Below are positions 1 to 6,114 of a DNA stretch of 6,850 nt, one piece after another. Each line of letters opens with the position of its first letter. Position 1 is the stretch's first letter. This stretch comes from Brevundimonas sp. (GTDB taxonomy: Bacteria > Pseudomonadota > Alphaproteobacteria > Caulobacterales > Caulobacteraceae). A program made the translations under genes and the position numbers. Below the pieces are notes generated by a model. It was not told the origin of the DNA. It made no database searches and saw nothing but the letters and a program-made list of their open reading frames with translations. Where the stretch lies: assembly GCA_020253595.1 (NCBI GenBank), contig JADCBH010000147.1:1-6850 (forward strand). The letters run 5' to 3'.

Positions 1-33
1 CCTCGCTCAACCCGTCCCTCTGGGAGAACACCC

Positions 34-1206
34 ATGTCGATCCCCGGCCTTCGCGGCACCGGCGCCTTCACGACCGACTTCCGCCCGACCAACTACCGCG
101 AGCTGTACACCTTCCTGGAGCCGAACGGCGACGCGCCCCTGAACGCGCTGCTGGCCATGCTCCAGTCCGAGGCCACCGACGACCCCAAGTACAGCAACTT
201 CCGCGACGAGATGCCGTCGCGCGTCCTCGACATCTCCGTGGTTGGCGGCGGCGGCAACGTCGAAATCACCGTCACGCCGGCGGCCGACGCCGGCTGGGTG
301 ACCACCGGCTCGATCCTCGTCTGCTCCGAGACGGGCGAGGTGATGCGCGCCACCACGAACGGCAACACCTCGACCGGCCGCTTCGACGTAACCCGCAACA
401 TCGGCGGCACGTCCTTCGCGCTCACCAACGCGAACAACCTCTTCGTGGCTGGCCACGCCGCGGAGGAGGGCTCCGGTTCGCCGCAGTCGGTCGTGTTCGA
501 GAGCACGGTCGACTTCAACTACACCCAGATTTTCAAGCGGGCCTTCCAGCTCACCGGCACCCTGAGCGAGACTTACCTGCGCACGGGCGACAAGGAGGAC
601 GAGTACCGGGTGAAGGCGCTGAAGCTCCACATGCAGGACCTGGAGCGCGCGCACTTCTGGTCGCGCCGGTCGGAGACCGATGGCCCCGGTGGCCAGAAGC
701 TCCGCACCACGGGCGGCCTGATCCCGACGCTGACCAGCGTCATCGACTTCTCGCAGGCGCCCTTCAGCGGGACGGTGACAGAGGACCAGTGGGATCGCGT
801 CCTCATCAACGACATCTTCGCCTACGGGTCGAAGACGAAGGTCGCCTACGTGGGCCGCCGGATCGCCGGCCACATGCAGGCCATCGGCAAGGACCGCTGG
901 TCGCCGCAGACGATCAGCGACACCTACGGCATCAGCTTCACCCGCTACATGACGCCGGCGGGCACGCTGCTGGTCTACCTGCACCCGCAGTTCCGTATGC
1001 TCACGCACATGGACGCGGCGATGGTCATCATCGACACGGACTTCATCAAGTACCGGCACATGCAGAACCGCGACACGAAGCTCGACGAGAACATCCAGGG
1101 CAACGACGAGGACGCGGTGAAGCACCAGTACGTGACGGAGTGCGGCCTCGAGCTGCTCCAGAACAAGGTCCACGCCTACGTCACGGGCTGGACCAACCTC
1201 GGCTGA
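34..1206 (+). CDS. Major capsid protein, SU10/DUF5309 type (HK97 fold)
   Basis: This 390-residue protein forms the icosahedral shell of the phage head. Seen: an N-terminal segment with FTTDFRPTNYRELYTFLEP (residues 12-30); the TDDPKYSNF stretch (48-56), matching the 'TDDPxxxWF' signature of this family; a beta-rich region with SETGEVMRAT and RNIGGTSFAL (98-130); the long charged helix KEDEYRVKALKLHMQDLERAHFW (187-209, in pieces), followed by LRTTGGLIP (223-231); and a C-terminal domain (about 250-390). From family knowledge this order is typical of DUF5309/SU10-like major capsid proteins. No separate scaffold or protease is visible. The start is supported by GGGAG at 22-26, seven bases before ATG. 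The gene ends in two in-frame stops, TGA TAG (1204-1209), and is followed at once by a hairpin, as often seen for the most abundant virion protein. The portal and terminase genes expected upstream lie outside the window. Confidence 0.9.
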   Translation: MSIPGLRGTGAFTTDFRPTNYRELYTFLEPNGDAPLNALLAMLQSEATDDPKYSNFRDEMPSRVLDISVVGGGGNVEITVTPAADAGWVTTGSILVCSETGEVMRATTNGNTSTGRFDVTRNIGGTSFALTNANNLFVAGHAAEEGSGSPQSVVFESTVDFNYTQIFKRAFQLTGTLSETYLRTGDKEDEYRVKALKLHMQDLERAHFWSRRSETDGPGGQKLRTTGGLIPTLTSVIDFSQAPFSGTVTEDQWDRVLINDIFAYGSKTKVAYVGRRIAGHMQAIGKDRWSPQTISDTYGISFTRYMTPAGTLLVYLHPQFRMLTHMDAAMVIIDTDFIKYRHMQNRDTKLDENIQGNDEDAVKHQYVTECGLELLQNKVHAYVTGWTNLG

Positions 1207-1220
1207 TAGCCGGTGACCAC

Positions 1221-1244
1221 AGGGCCGGGCGAGAGCCCGGCCCT
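1221..1244 (+). terminator. Hairpin after capsid gene, probable terminator or mRNA-end stabiliser
   Basis: A perfect 10-bp stem (1221-1230 with 1235-1244, core GGGCCGGGC / GCCCGGCCC) closes a GAGA tetraloop of the stable GNRA class. It is followed by TTCTTCC, a poor T-tract, so termination is probably partial. It lies 15 bases after the capsid stop and 23 bases before the next ATG. The role is inferred from position; the fold is seen directly. Confidence 0.7.
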
Positions 1245-1256
1245 TCTTCCATCAGC

Positions 1257-1262
1257 AGGAGG
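1257..1262 (+). promoter_or_regulatory. Strong ribosome binding site (AGGAGG) for the decoration gene
   Basis: A full consensus AGGAGG sits five bases before ATG 1268. It decides this start over the in-frame ATG at 1394, which would remove the 42-residue N-terminal arm. Confidence 0.85.
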
Positions 1263-1267
1263 CCAGC

Positions 1268-1990
1268 ATGGTTTCGCTCATCGACCGCACCCGTCCGCGC
1301 GACGGCGACAAGGCGAACCCGAACCGCGAGACGCGGACGAATTTCAACCGCTCGGCCGCCGACGCCGAGACGACCAACCCGGGCCTCCGCACGATGAACT
1401 CGCTCCGCCTGGCCGCCAACGTGGCCAACGGCGAGACCGTGACCATCGGCACCCGGGTCTACGAGTTCGACACGGACGCCACGCCGTCCATCACCGCCGG
1501 CAACGTCCGCGTCGACGTCGTCGCCGCGCAGACCCCGACCGCCGCCTCCGCCGCCCTCGTGGCCGCGATCAACGCCGACGCCCTCTCGAACTTCTGGGCC
1601 TCCGCCCCGTCGGTCAACGAGGTGCTCATCGTCGGCAAGACCGCCGAGACCGCGGTGACCGCCTGCGCCGAAACGCTGGCCGGCACCGACAACGCCTGGA
1701 ATTCGGCGAACACCTACGGCGGCCTCTCCTCGGTGAACGGGCGCTTCTCGATGGTCTCCCGCGTGCCCTCCGCCCAGGAGGTCGCGCTCGGGGTCATGCA
1801 CTTCGCAGTCCCCTTCGCCCCGCTGGCGGCGATCGCTGCGGTCCGCGTGACCTCGACCGGCGCCGTGAAGGCGTGGGATGGCGCGCTCCTCTTCGTGGCC
1901 ACCGGCAACGACAACCGCGTCACCCTCAACAACGCCGGCACCACCGATTGGGCGGCGACCGACACGGTGACGGTGATGATCCGGGGCTGA
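1268..1990 (+). CDS. Putative capsid decoration / head fibre protein
   Basis: A 240-residue protein directly after the capsid gene, the usual place for a capsid cement or head-fibre protein. Seen: a polar, Arg/Asn-rich N-terminal arm (1-45), probably extended; a middle domain (47-145) with GETVTIGTRVYEFDTD (55-70) and a helix AASAALVAAINADALSNF (92-109), a combination common in phage head-surface proteins; and a C-terminal beta-rich domain (160-240) with VRVTSTGAVKAWDGALLFV (192-210) and TDWAATDTVTVMIRG (226-240). The C-terminal pattern 'G.V.AWDG ... V.L.NAG...WA..D.VTV' recalls small decoration domains of other phages; this is recognition from memory. Both the gene and its neighbour are flanked by hairpins, which fits an independently dosed, high-copy virion protein. 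A minor tail or head-completion protein is possible. The structural role is likely; the exact function is uncertain. Confidence 0.6.
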   Translation: MVSLIDRTRPRDGDKANPNRETRTNFNRSAADAETTNPGLRTMNSLRLAANVANGETVTIGTRVYEFDTDATPSITAGNVRVDVVAAQTPTAASAALVAAINADALSNFWASAPSVNEVLIVGKTAETAVTACAETLAGTDNAWNSANTYGGLSSVNGRFSMVSRVPSAQEVALGVMHFAVPFAPLAAIAAVRVTSTGAVKAWDGALLFVATGNDNRVTLNNAGTTDWAATDTVTVMIRG

Positions 1991-2009
1991 AATCCCTGGA
2001 GTAGGTGGG

Positions 2010-2037
2010 AAGGCCGGGCCAGCGTCTGCCCGGCCTT
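2010..2037 (+). terminator. Intrinsic terminator between decoration gene and gene 3
   Basis: A perfect 10-bp stem (2010-2019 with 2028-2037, core AGGCCGGGC / GCCCGGCCT) has an 8-base loop (2020-2027). Its T-run, TTTTT at 2036-2040, begins within the last bases of the stem, the classic layout of a Rho-independent terminator. G2009, G2008 and G2007 could add G-U pairs with the T-run. The downstream GTG (2059) is only 21 bases away, so some read-through is needed unless a promoter is hidden. None is visible in 1991-2058. Confidence 0.8.
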
Positions 2038-2046
2038 TTTCACATC

Positions 2047-2051
2047 AGGAG
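2047..2051 (+). promoter_or_regulatory. Ribosome binding site deciding the GTG start at 2059
   Basis: AGGAG lies seven bases before GTG 2059. A longer in-frame reading from GTG 2005 would begin inside the terminator stem region and has no ribosome site, so 2059 is preferred. Confidence 0.75.
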
Positions 2052-2058
2052 CACGCTC

Positions 2059-2442
2059 GTGCCCGAGACCGCCGAGAACACCATCATCGACATCGAGGCC
2101 GCCCGCGCGCTGGCCATGGATGCCCTCGCCCGCGCGAACGCGGGCCAGGAGCCCGAGCCGCTGGCCAATGCCGCCGCCCCGAAGGCGAAGGCCAAGAAGG
2201 CCACCCCGGTCGCCAAGAGCGACGCCACCTCGCCGATGATCGGCAAGACGCGCTTCGTCTCCCGCTCCGAGGAGACCTCGCTCTTCGACGTGAAGCTCCC
2301 TCGCGAGGACGGCACGTTCCGTGTCATCCGCGGCAGCTGGCTGGCCGGTCGGACCCACATCGAGTGGTGGGTGCCCGACGATCTGGTGGACGCCATGCGC
2401 ACCCACTTCTTCGTCCGCGATCACCGGATCGCCGAGGACTAA
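2059..2442 (+). CDS. Unknown 127-aa protein with Ala/Lys linker, in head-tail module
   Basis: I do not recognise this protein. Seen: an acidic, helical N-terminal segment (residues 6-30, with EAARALAMDALARAN); a low-complexity Ala/Lys/Pro linker (38-56, containing APKAKAKKATPVAK); and a compact C-terminal domain (63-127) with RFVSRSEETSLFDVKL, a Trp-rich stretch GSWLAGRTHIEWWVPD, and a final helix with AMRTHFF. No signal peptide, membrane segment or catalytic motif is visible. The gene starts at GTG and ends two bases before the next gene, so it is translationally linked to the putative adaptor. By position, between decoration and adaptor genes, it may be a head-completion or minor capsid protein. 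A basic linker could contact DNA or another virion protein. Both ideas are inference. Confidence 0.75.
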   Translation: MPETAENTIIDIEAARALAMDALARANAGQEPEPLANAAAPKAKAKKATPVAKSDATSPMIGKTRFVSRSEETSLFDVKLPREDGTFRVIRGSWLAGRTHIEWWVPDDLVDAMRTHFFVRDHRIAED

Positions 2443-2444
2443 GC

Positions 2445-2879
2445 ATGGACACCTCCCGCCTCAATCCGCACCGTTCCGGCAAGACCAGCTTCGCCCCCCT
2501 GGCGGTGAATGCTTCGGCCGTGCTGCGCCGTTTTGGCGACATGAACCAGGGGCGGATCGAGGCGGACCTGGCCCTCCAGATCATCGACTACGCGAACGAG
2601 GTCATCGAGGATCTGCGCCTGCACCCCTACTGGTCGGCGCCCCTGTCCTACTACACGGCCTTCACCGACGTGCGCCCGATCCCCGACCTGATCCTCCAGC
2701 ACGGGATCAAGTTTCGCTACGCCGTCGACCAAGGCGACGCCCGCGCGCCGACCTACCGCGCGCAGTATTACGCGAGCATGAACCAGGTCCTCTACAACCG
2801 GCTGAACGCGGACGCCTCTGGCCAGGCGGGGATCGAGATCCAGCCGACCGACGGCGGCTCGAACGGGGGCCGCTCGTGA
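2445..2879 (+). CDS. Putative head-to-tail adaptor (P22 gp4-like position)
   Basis: A 144-residue protein, probably the ring that binds the portal and begins the tail. Seen: a helical segment (33-60) with MNQGRIEADLALQIID and YANEVIEDLRLHPYW, where a Trp ends the helix; a beta segment YYTAFTDV (69-76); PIPDLILQHGIKFRYAVDQGD (78-98, given in family form 'LPD.L..G.K......GD'); and a second helix rich in Tyr (APTYRAQYYASMNQVLYNRL, 101-120). The tail is disordered and Gly-rich. This helix, 'LPDxLxxGxKxR', Tyr-helix order is typical of small phage adaptor proteins such as P22 gp4 and HK97 gp6 relatives, though the overall match is from memory. The ATG at 2445 is preferred because GAGG (2434-2437) lies seven bases upstream. 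The gene overlaps the next by four bases (GTGA), which supports co-translation with the gp10-like hub, the partner expected next in a P22-like tail. Confidence 0.6.
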   Translation: MDTSRLNPHRSGKTSFAPLAVNASAVLRRFGDMNQGRIEADLALQIIDYANEVIEDLRLHPYWSAPLSYYTAFTDVRPIPDLILQHGIKFRYAVDQGDARAPTYRAQYYASMNQVLYNRLNADASGQAGIEIQPTDGGSNGGRS

Positions 2880-4417
2880 GCGACGTCGTCGCCATCCAGA
2901 CGGTCCCGGTCAGGCCCGCCTACTACGCGGACTTCCAGGGCATCGACCGGTCGCTCGAGCGCATCGCGGCCGAAATGCGCAACAGCACGCCCCTGTGGGA
3001 TTGCTGGAACGCCACCTGCGACTGGCGCGGCACCATCAACCGAGAGCCGGCCTACTACCACGTCACCGAGAGCGGCGACGTGAAGGTACGCACCGTCAAG
3101 TTCATCAACTTCGAGCGCATCGCGTGGGCGGAGGAGAACGACACCTTCGTGGCCCTCAACACCGACCGGCAGGAGATCGTGCCGGAGGCGTTCCTGGGCG
3201 GCACGCGCGTGAACATGACCGTCTTCCAGGGCCAGCTCGTGGCCTTCGGGAACGGTGGCCAGACCCCCTACAAGTTCACCGGCAACGCCTGGAACTTCCT
3301 CGACATCGGCATCCAGCCCTCGATGGGCGTGGTCCTCCAGAACCGGCTCTTCGTGGCTGGCATCAAGGGCAAGCCGACCGAGGTGCAGGCGTCGCGCGTC
3401 AACAACATCGACACGTTCCCGGGCCAGGAGCCGGCCGACACGAGCGAGGTCACGAAGGCCGCCTTCATCGACATCAAGAACCTGATCGGCACCGCCGACG
3501 AGGTGACGGCGCTGGGCGCCTTCGAGCTGAACCGCCTGGCCATCTTCACGAACGACCAGGCGCTCATCTACGTCGTCGACCCGGACTTCTCGAAGTGGCA
3601 GGTGGACCAGCGGGCCAATATCCGCATCGGCTGCCTCGGCCCCAATGCCGTGGTCAACGTCGAGGGCGAGCTGTTCTACTGCTCGCGCCACGGCGTTCAT
3701 GCCATCTCGCGATCGGACGCGAATGGCCTGACGCTGATGTCGATGTCGATGTCCCTCAAGATCGAGAAGCTCTACCGGCAGCTCGTGAAGGAGACGCCTG
3801 ACCGCGCCTACATCTCGTGCGCCTACGACCAGGACGACCAGCTCTTCCACGTCTTCTTCCCGCGCGCGAACGAGCAGCACATCCGGTTGACGCTCGACCT
3901 CTCCTCCGGCTTCGAGAACCCGCGCTGGACCGCAAGCGACAGCCTCTGGGCGACCTGCGGCGACACGCTGGCCGGCCGCTTCATCTACGGCACCCGCGGC
4001 GGCCTCTACGAGGTGGCAGGCAGGAAGCCCGACTACGCGGAGCCGGCGGACAGGGTCCGTGGCCAGATGCGCGTCGTGACGCCCATCCTCTGGCACCGCG
4101 ACCCCGACAACACCAAGCAGTCGGTGAAGATGCGCCTCATCGCGGCTGGCCAGACCCGCCTCGTCATCCGCGCCTTCAACGAACAGAACGTCGAGCTGAC
4201 CACGATCGCCGTGGATGTCGAGGCCGGCGATGCGCTGGGCGACATCCGCTCCGACGTGCCCCTCACCAAGAGCTTCGAGCTGCCCTTCCCCTACCGCTAC
4301 AGGGGCGTGTGGCTCTCCATCGAAACCGACGAGGGCGACATCGGCGACTGCCGCATCATCGCCTTCAGCTTCGACGTCCGCCAGAACCAGGACGCCGGCG
4401 CCGCCGGCAGGAGGTAA
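2876..4417 (+). CDS. P22 gp10-like tail hub / packaged-DNA stabilisation protein
   Basis: A 513-residue protein expected to form the tail hub that plugs the portal-adaptor channel after packaging. Seen: a series of beta-rich segments with hydrophobic strands ending in Gly turns: VFQGQLVAFGNG (116-127), QNRLFVAGIKG (155-165), GAFELNRLAIFTNDQALIYV (214-233), GELFYCSRHGVHAISR (264-279), a short helix SLKIEKLYRQLVKE, YDQDDQLFHVFFP, and FIYGTRGGLYEVAGR (369-383). A C-terminal beta-sandwich (about 393-508) ends in IAFSFDVRQ. The same order (strand with I..F....IEYF-like end, GV..IS, S.KIEKL, ELL/DQLFHVFFP, WR/WT, CGD, Y..G..YE, C-terminal beta domain) matches my recollection of P22 gp10, which is 472 residues. 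The start is GTG 2876 overlapping the upstream stop; GGGGG (2865-2869) is a plausible ribosome site. Residues 288-293 are (Met-Ser)3, from a short DNA repeat. A T7 gp12-like nozzle is an alternative. Confidence 0.68.
   Translation: MSDVVAIQTVPVRPAYYADFQGIDRSLERIAAEMRNSTPLWDCWNATCDWRGTINREPAYYHVTESGDVKVRTVKFINFERIAWAEENDTFVALNTDRQEIVPEAFLGGTRVNMTVFQGQLVAFGNGGQTPYKFTGNAWNFLDIGIQPSMGVVLQNRLFVAGIKGKPTEVQASRVNNIDTFPGQEPADTSEVTKAAFIDIKNLIGTADEVTALGAFELNRLAIFTNDQALIYVVDPDFSKWQVDQRANIRIGCLGPNAVVNVEGELFYCSRHGVHAISRSDANGLTLMSMSMSLKIEKLYRQLVKETPDRAYISCAYDQDDQLFHVFFPRANEQHIRLTLDLSSGFENPRWTASDSLWATCGDTLAGRFIYGTRGGLYEVAGRKPDYAEPADRVRGQMRVVTPILWHRDPDNTKQSVKMRLIAAGQTRLVIRAFNEQNVELTTIAVDVEAGDALGDIRSDVPLTKSFELPFPYRYRGVWLSIETDEGDIGDCRIIAFSFDVRQNQDAGAAGRR
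3736..3753 (+). repeat. (GATGTC)3 hexanucleotide repeat inside the tail hub gene
   Basis: Three perfect copies of GATGTC encode Met-Ser repeated three times (residues 288-293). The unit length is a multiple of three, so gain or loss of a unit would keep the frame. Confidence 0.9.
4409..4414 (+). promoter_or_regulatory. Ribosome binding site (AGGAGG) deciding the GTG start at 4420
   Basis: A full AGGAGG overlaps the end of the hub gene and lies five bases before GTG 4420. It rejects the much longer upstream in-frame reading, which runs out of frame through the hub gene. Confidence 0.88.
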
Positions 4418-4419
4418 CC

Positions 4420-5955
4420 GTGCGCCTTCAGCAGCTCAACCCGGGCAACTACCGCTCGAACGACCGCATCGGCGCCGAGTTCGAGAACATCGTGCGCTAC
4501 CTCAACTCCGCGGAGCTGGGCAACAGGACCATCCGCGAGCTTCTGGAGCAGCTGTTCGACGACGACGGCGAGTGGGCCGGCCCGATCGAGTTCCGCTACG
4601 ACGGCATCCTCGGCATCCAGTATCGCGTCGGCCTGTTCGACGACACGACGAGCGGGTGGTCCACCCTCGTGGCCCCAGCCGACATCCGCGGCCCGGCCGG
4701 GCGCGACCTCGGAACCGTCGAGGGGCCGCTCTTCTTCGGGCGCCAGGAGTTCACGGCGACCGGCGGCCAGACGGCCTTCTCGCTGAACCCGTTCGACCTG
4801 GCGGCCGAGGACCTCCTCGTCTGGCGGAACGGCGCGCTTCAGCGCCCGACGGCCGACTATGCGATCAACGACACGACGAACATCGTCACCTTCACCTCGG
4901 GGCTGGCCCTCAACGACAAGGTCACGGTGGCCAAGGTCCGCAAGACCGCGGTCGCCGCCTACCGCCGATCCGACCAGGTCTCCGCCGGGCAGGCCGTCTT
5001 CCCGTTCGTCCACACCGAGGAGGAGCGCCTCCTCGTCTTCCGCAACGGCATCCTCCAGCGCGAGGGCGGCGGCGCCGACTACACGACGAGTGCCGGCACC
5101 GACACCCTCACCTTCACCACGACGATCCCGGCGGCCGACGTCATCACGATCATGACGGTCGAGAACCAGGGGTCCACCCCCGTGGCCGGCTTCATGCTGG
5201 AGGACGTCTACGCGCCCACGGGCCTGATCCCCTACGCGAAGCTGTCCATCGCCGATGGCGCGATCCCGCAGTCCAAGGTCAACGGCCTCACCGCGCTGCT
5301 GGCCAACCGCGGGCGGACCTTCGTCAGCGCCACGACGCCGCTGGGGGCGGTGGCCGGCGACTACTGGATCAGGACCAGCCTGTCGCCGAACGTCCTCTAC
5401 TTCTTCGACGGCGTCAGCTGGCTCTCCACCTCCCCGGAGGAAGAGCTTCCTAGCTTCACGACCGCGAACGCCAACCAGTACCTGGCCGTCAACGGCACGG
5501 GCACGGGCCTCCTCTTCCGCACGCTCGACCTCTCGAGCCGCGTGCCCGTGACCTTCATCGGCGCGGCCGGCGGCGTGGCCGAGCTGGACAGCAACGGCCA
5601 GGTCCCGCTCGACCAGCTGCCCTCGCTCTTCTCCAGCGACAGCATCGACCGGCAGATCACGGGCTCGGTCTCGAACGCCAACTTCCGGCTGAAGCGGGTC
5701 TTCAAGCAGAAGATCAAGGTCGACGGCATCTCGCTGAAGCTCACCTCGGGCAGCTGCAACGTGCAGATGACGGTCGATGGTGCGCTCGTCGGCGCCGTCT
5801 ACCCGGCCACCTCGACGACGTCCGACGTCACCATCTCGACGCCCATCGAGGTGAACTCGCTCGTCGCGTCGAAGGTGATCGGCTTCACCGTCTCCTCCGG
5901 CTCGTCACCGGTGGACCTCGAAGTCTCGCTGGCCACCTCGGCCGTCACCGCCTGA
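4420..5955 (+). CDS. Tail fibre protein with tandem beta-domains
   Basis: A 511-residue fibre, probably trimeric, mounted on the tail to recognise the host. Seen: an N-terminal attachment region (1-105) with LNPGNYRSNDRIGAEFENIV and RYLNSAELGNRTIRELLEQLF, then a short collagen-like GPAGRD (91-96). Two related beta-domains follow (about 110-173 and 186-249), each with 'GQxxF', 'LLV(W/F)RNGxLQR' and 'DYxxxxxTxxxTFT'. Then come SIADGAIPQSKVNGL (276-290), a Trp-rich GDYWIRTS...YFFDGVSWL segment (313-335), and GGVAELDSNGQVPLDQLPS (384-402), a linker motif frequent in phage tail fibres. The last 100 residues (410-511) look like a beta-sandwich that could be the receptor-binding tip. No catalytic tailspike fold or enzyme motif is evident. 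It begins two bases after the hub gene, so the two are co-translated. The fibre role is well supported; the receptor is unknown. Confidence 0.85.
   Translation: MRLQQLNPGNYRSNDRIGAEFENIVRYLNSAELGNRTIRELLEQLFDDDGEWAGPIEFRYDGILGIQYRVGLFDDTTSGWSTLVAPADIRGPAGRDLGTVEGPLFFGRQEFTATGGQTAFSLNPFDLAAEDLLVWRNGALQRPTADYAINDTTNIVTFTSGLALNDKVTVAKVRKTAVAAYRRSDQVSAGQAVFPFVHTEEERLLVFRNGILQREGGGADYTTSAGTDTLTFTTTIPAADVITIMTVENQGSTPVAGFMLEDVYAPTGLIPYAKLSIADGAIPQSKVNGLTALLANRGRTFVSATTPLGAVAGDYWIRTSLSPNVLYFFDGVSWLSTSPEEELPSFTTANANQYLAVNGTGTGLLFRTLDLSSRVPVTFIGAAGGVAELDSNGQVPLDQLPSLFSSDSIDRQITGSVSNANFRLKRVFKQKIKVDGISLKLTSGSCNVQMTVDGALVGAVYPATSTTSDVTISTPIEVNSLVASKVIGFTVSSGSSPVDLEVSLATSAVTA
4747..4938 (+). repeat. Fibre beta-domain repeat, copy 1
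   Basis: Residues 110-173 of the fibre. Shared landmarks with copy 2: GQTAF, LLVWRNGALQR, DY, and TFTS. The copies are related at protein level, not as near-identical DNA. Confidence 0.65.
4975..5166 (+). repeat. Fibre beta-domain repeat, copy 2
   Basis: Residues 186-249 of the fibre, beginning QVSAGQAVFPF, with LLVFRNGILQR, ADY and LTFTTT. It aligns to copy 1 with a short insertion (GGGAD) after LQR. Confidence 0.65.
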
Positions 5956-5967
5956 TCGGAGATCGCC

Positions 5968-6114
5968 ATGCCCGGATGGGGCGCAGCCCTGGCCAAGCAC
6001 GGTCGCTACGGCGACACGGAGATGGCCCACATCAACGACCGCGAGGCCAAGCTCCTCTACGCCTTCGGCGGCGCGGGGACCCGCAACCCCGCGACCGGCC
6101 TGCCGGAGTTCTAC
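5968..6114 (+). repeat. GWG...NPxTGxxEFY module, copy 1
   Basis: Encodes residues 1-49 of the last gene. Key conserved positions: GWG (3-5), GR.GD (12-16), MAH.N (19-23), EA.L (26-29), GGAGTRNP (34-41), TG (43-44), EFY (47-49). Confidence 0.85.

Noticed and set aside
1..33. Possible end of an upstream gene before the capsid start
   Set aside because: No stop codon lies in these 33 bases in any + strand frame, so nothing can be assigned beyond the capsid ribosome site GGGAG at 22-26.
7..1173. Long minus-strand open frame (388 codons) opposite the capsid gene
   Set aside because: It is a shadow of high-GC codon bias. Its product is Val/Arg/Leu-rich with no recognisable domain, and the + strand capsid protein is clear.
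1213..2004. Plus-strand frame of 263 codons overlapping the decoration gene
   Set aside because: It is Arg/Pro/Gly-rich out-of-frame translation, begins in the hairpin region and has no ribosome site. The 1268 frame has AGGAGG and sensible composition.
2005..2058. Upstream extension of the 127-aa gene to GTG 2005
   Set aside because: It starts next to and runs through the terminator hairpin and lacks a ribosome site. AGGAG before GTG 2059 is better placed.
1991..2058. Promoter between decoration gene and gene 3
   Set aside because: No AT-rich -10-like element or paired -35 is visible; the gap is filled by the terminator and the ribosome site.
2321..2875. 185-codon extension at the front of the tail hub frame
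   Set aside because: This stretch is out-of-frame reading through two other genes with Arg/Pro-rich composition. GTG 2876 overlaps the upstream stop as expected for coupled phage genes.
2792..4096. Minus-strand open frame of 434 codons opposite the tail hub gene
   Set aside because: Composition is dominated by Val, Arg, Gly, Asp and His as expected from the antisense of GC-rich codons. No motif is seen, and it crosses the boundary of two well-supported genes.
3817..4419. 201-codon extension at the front of the tail fibre frame
   Set aside because: It is out-of-frame reading of the hub gene. AGGAGG five bases before GTG 4420 sets the start.
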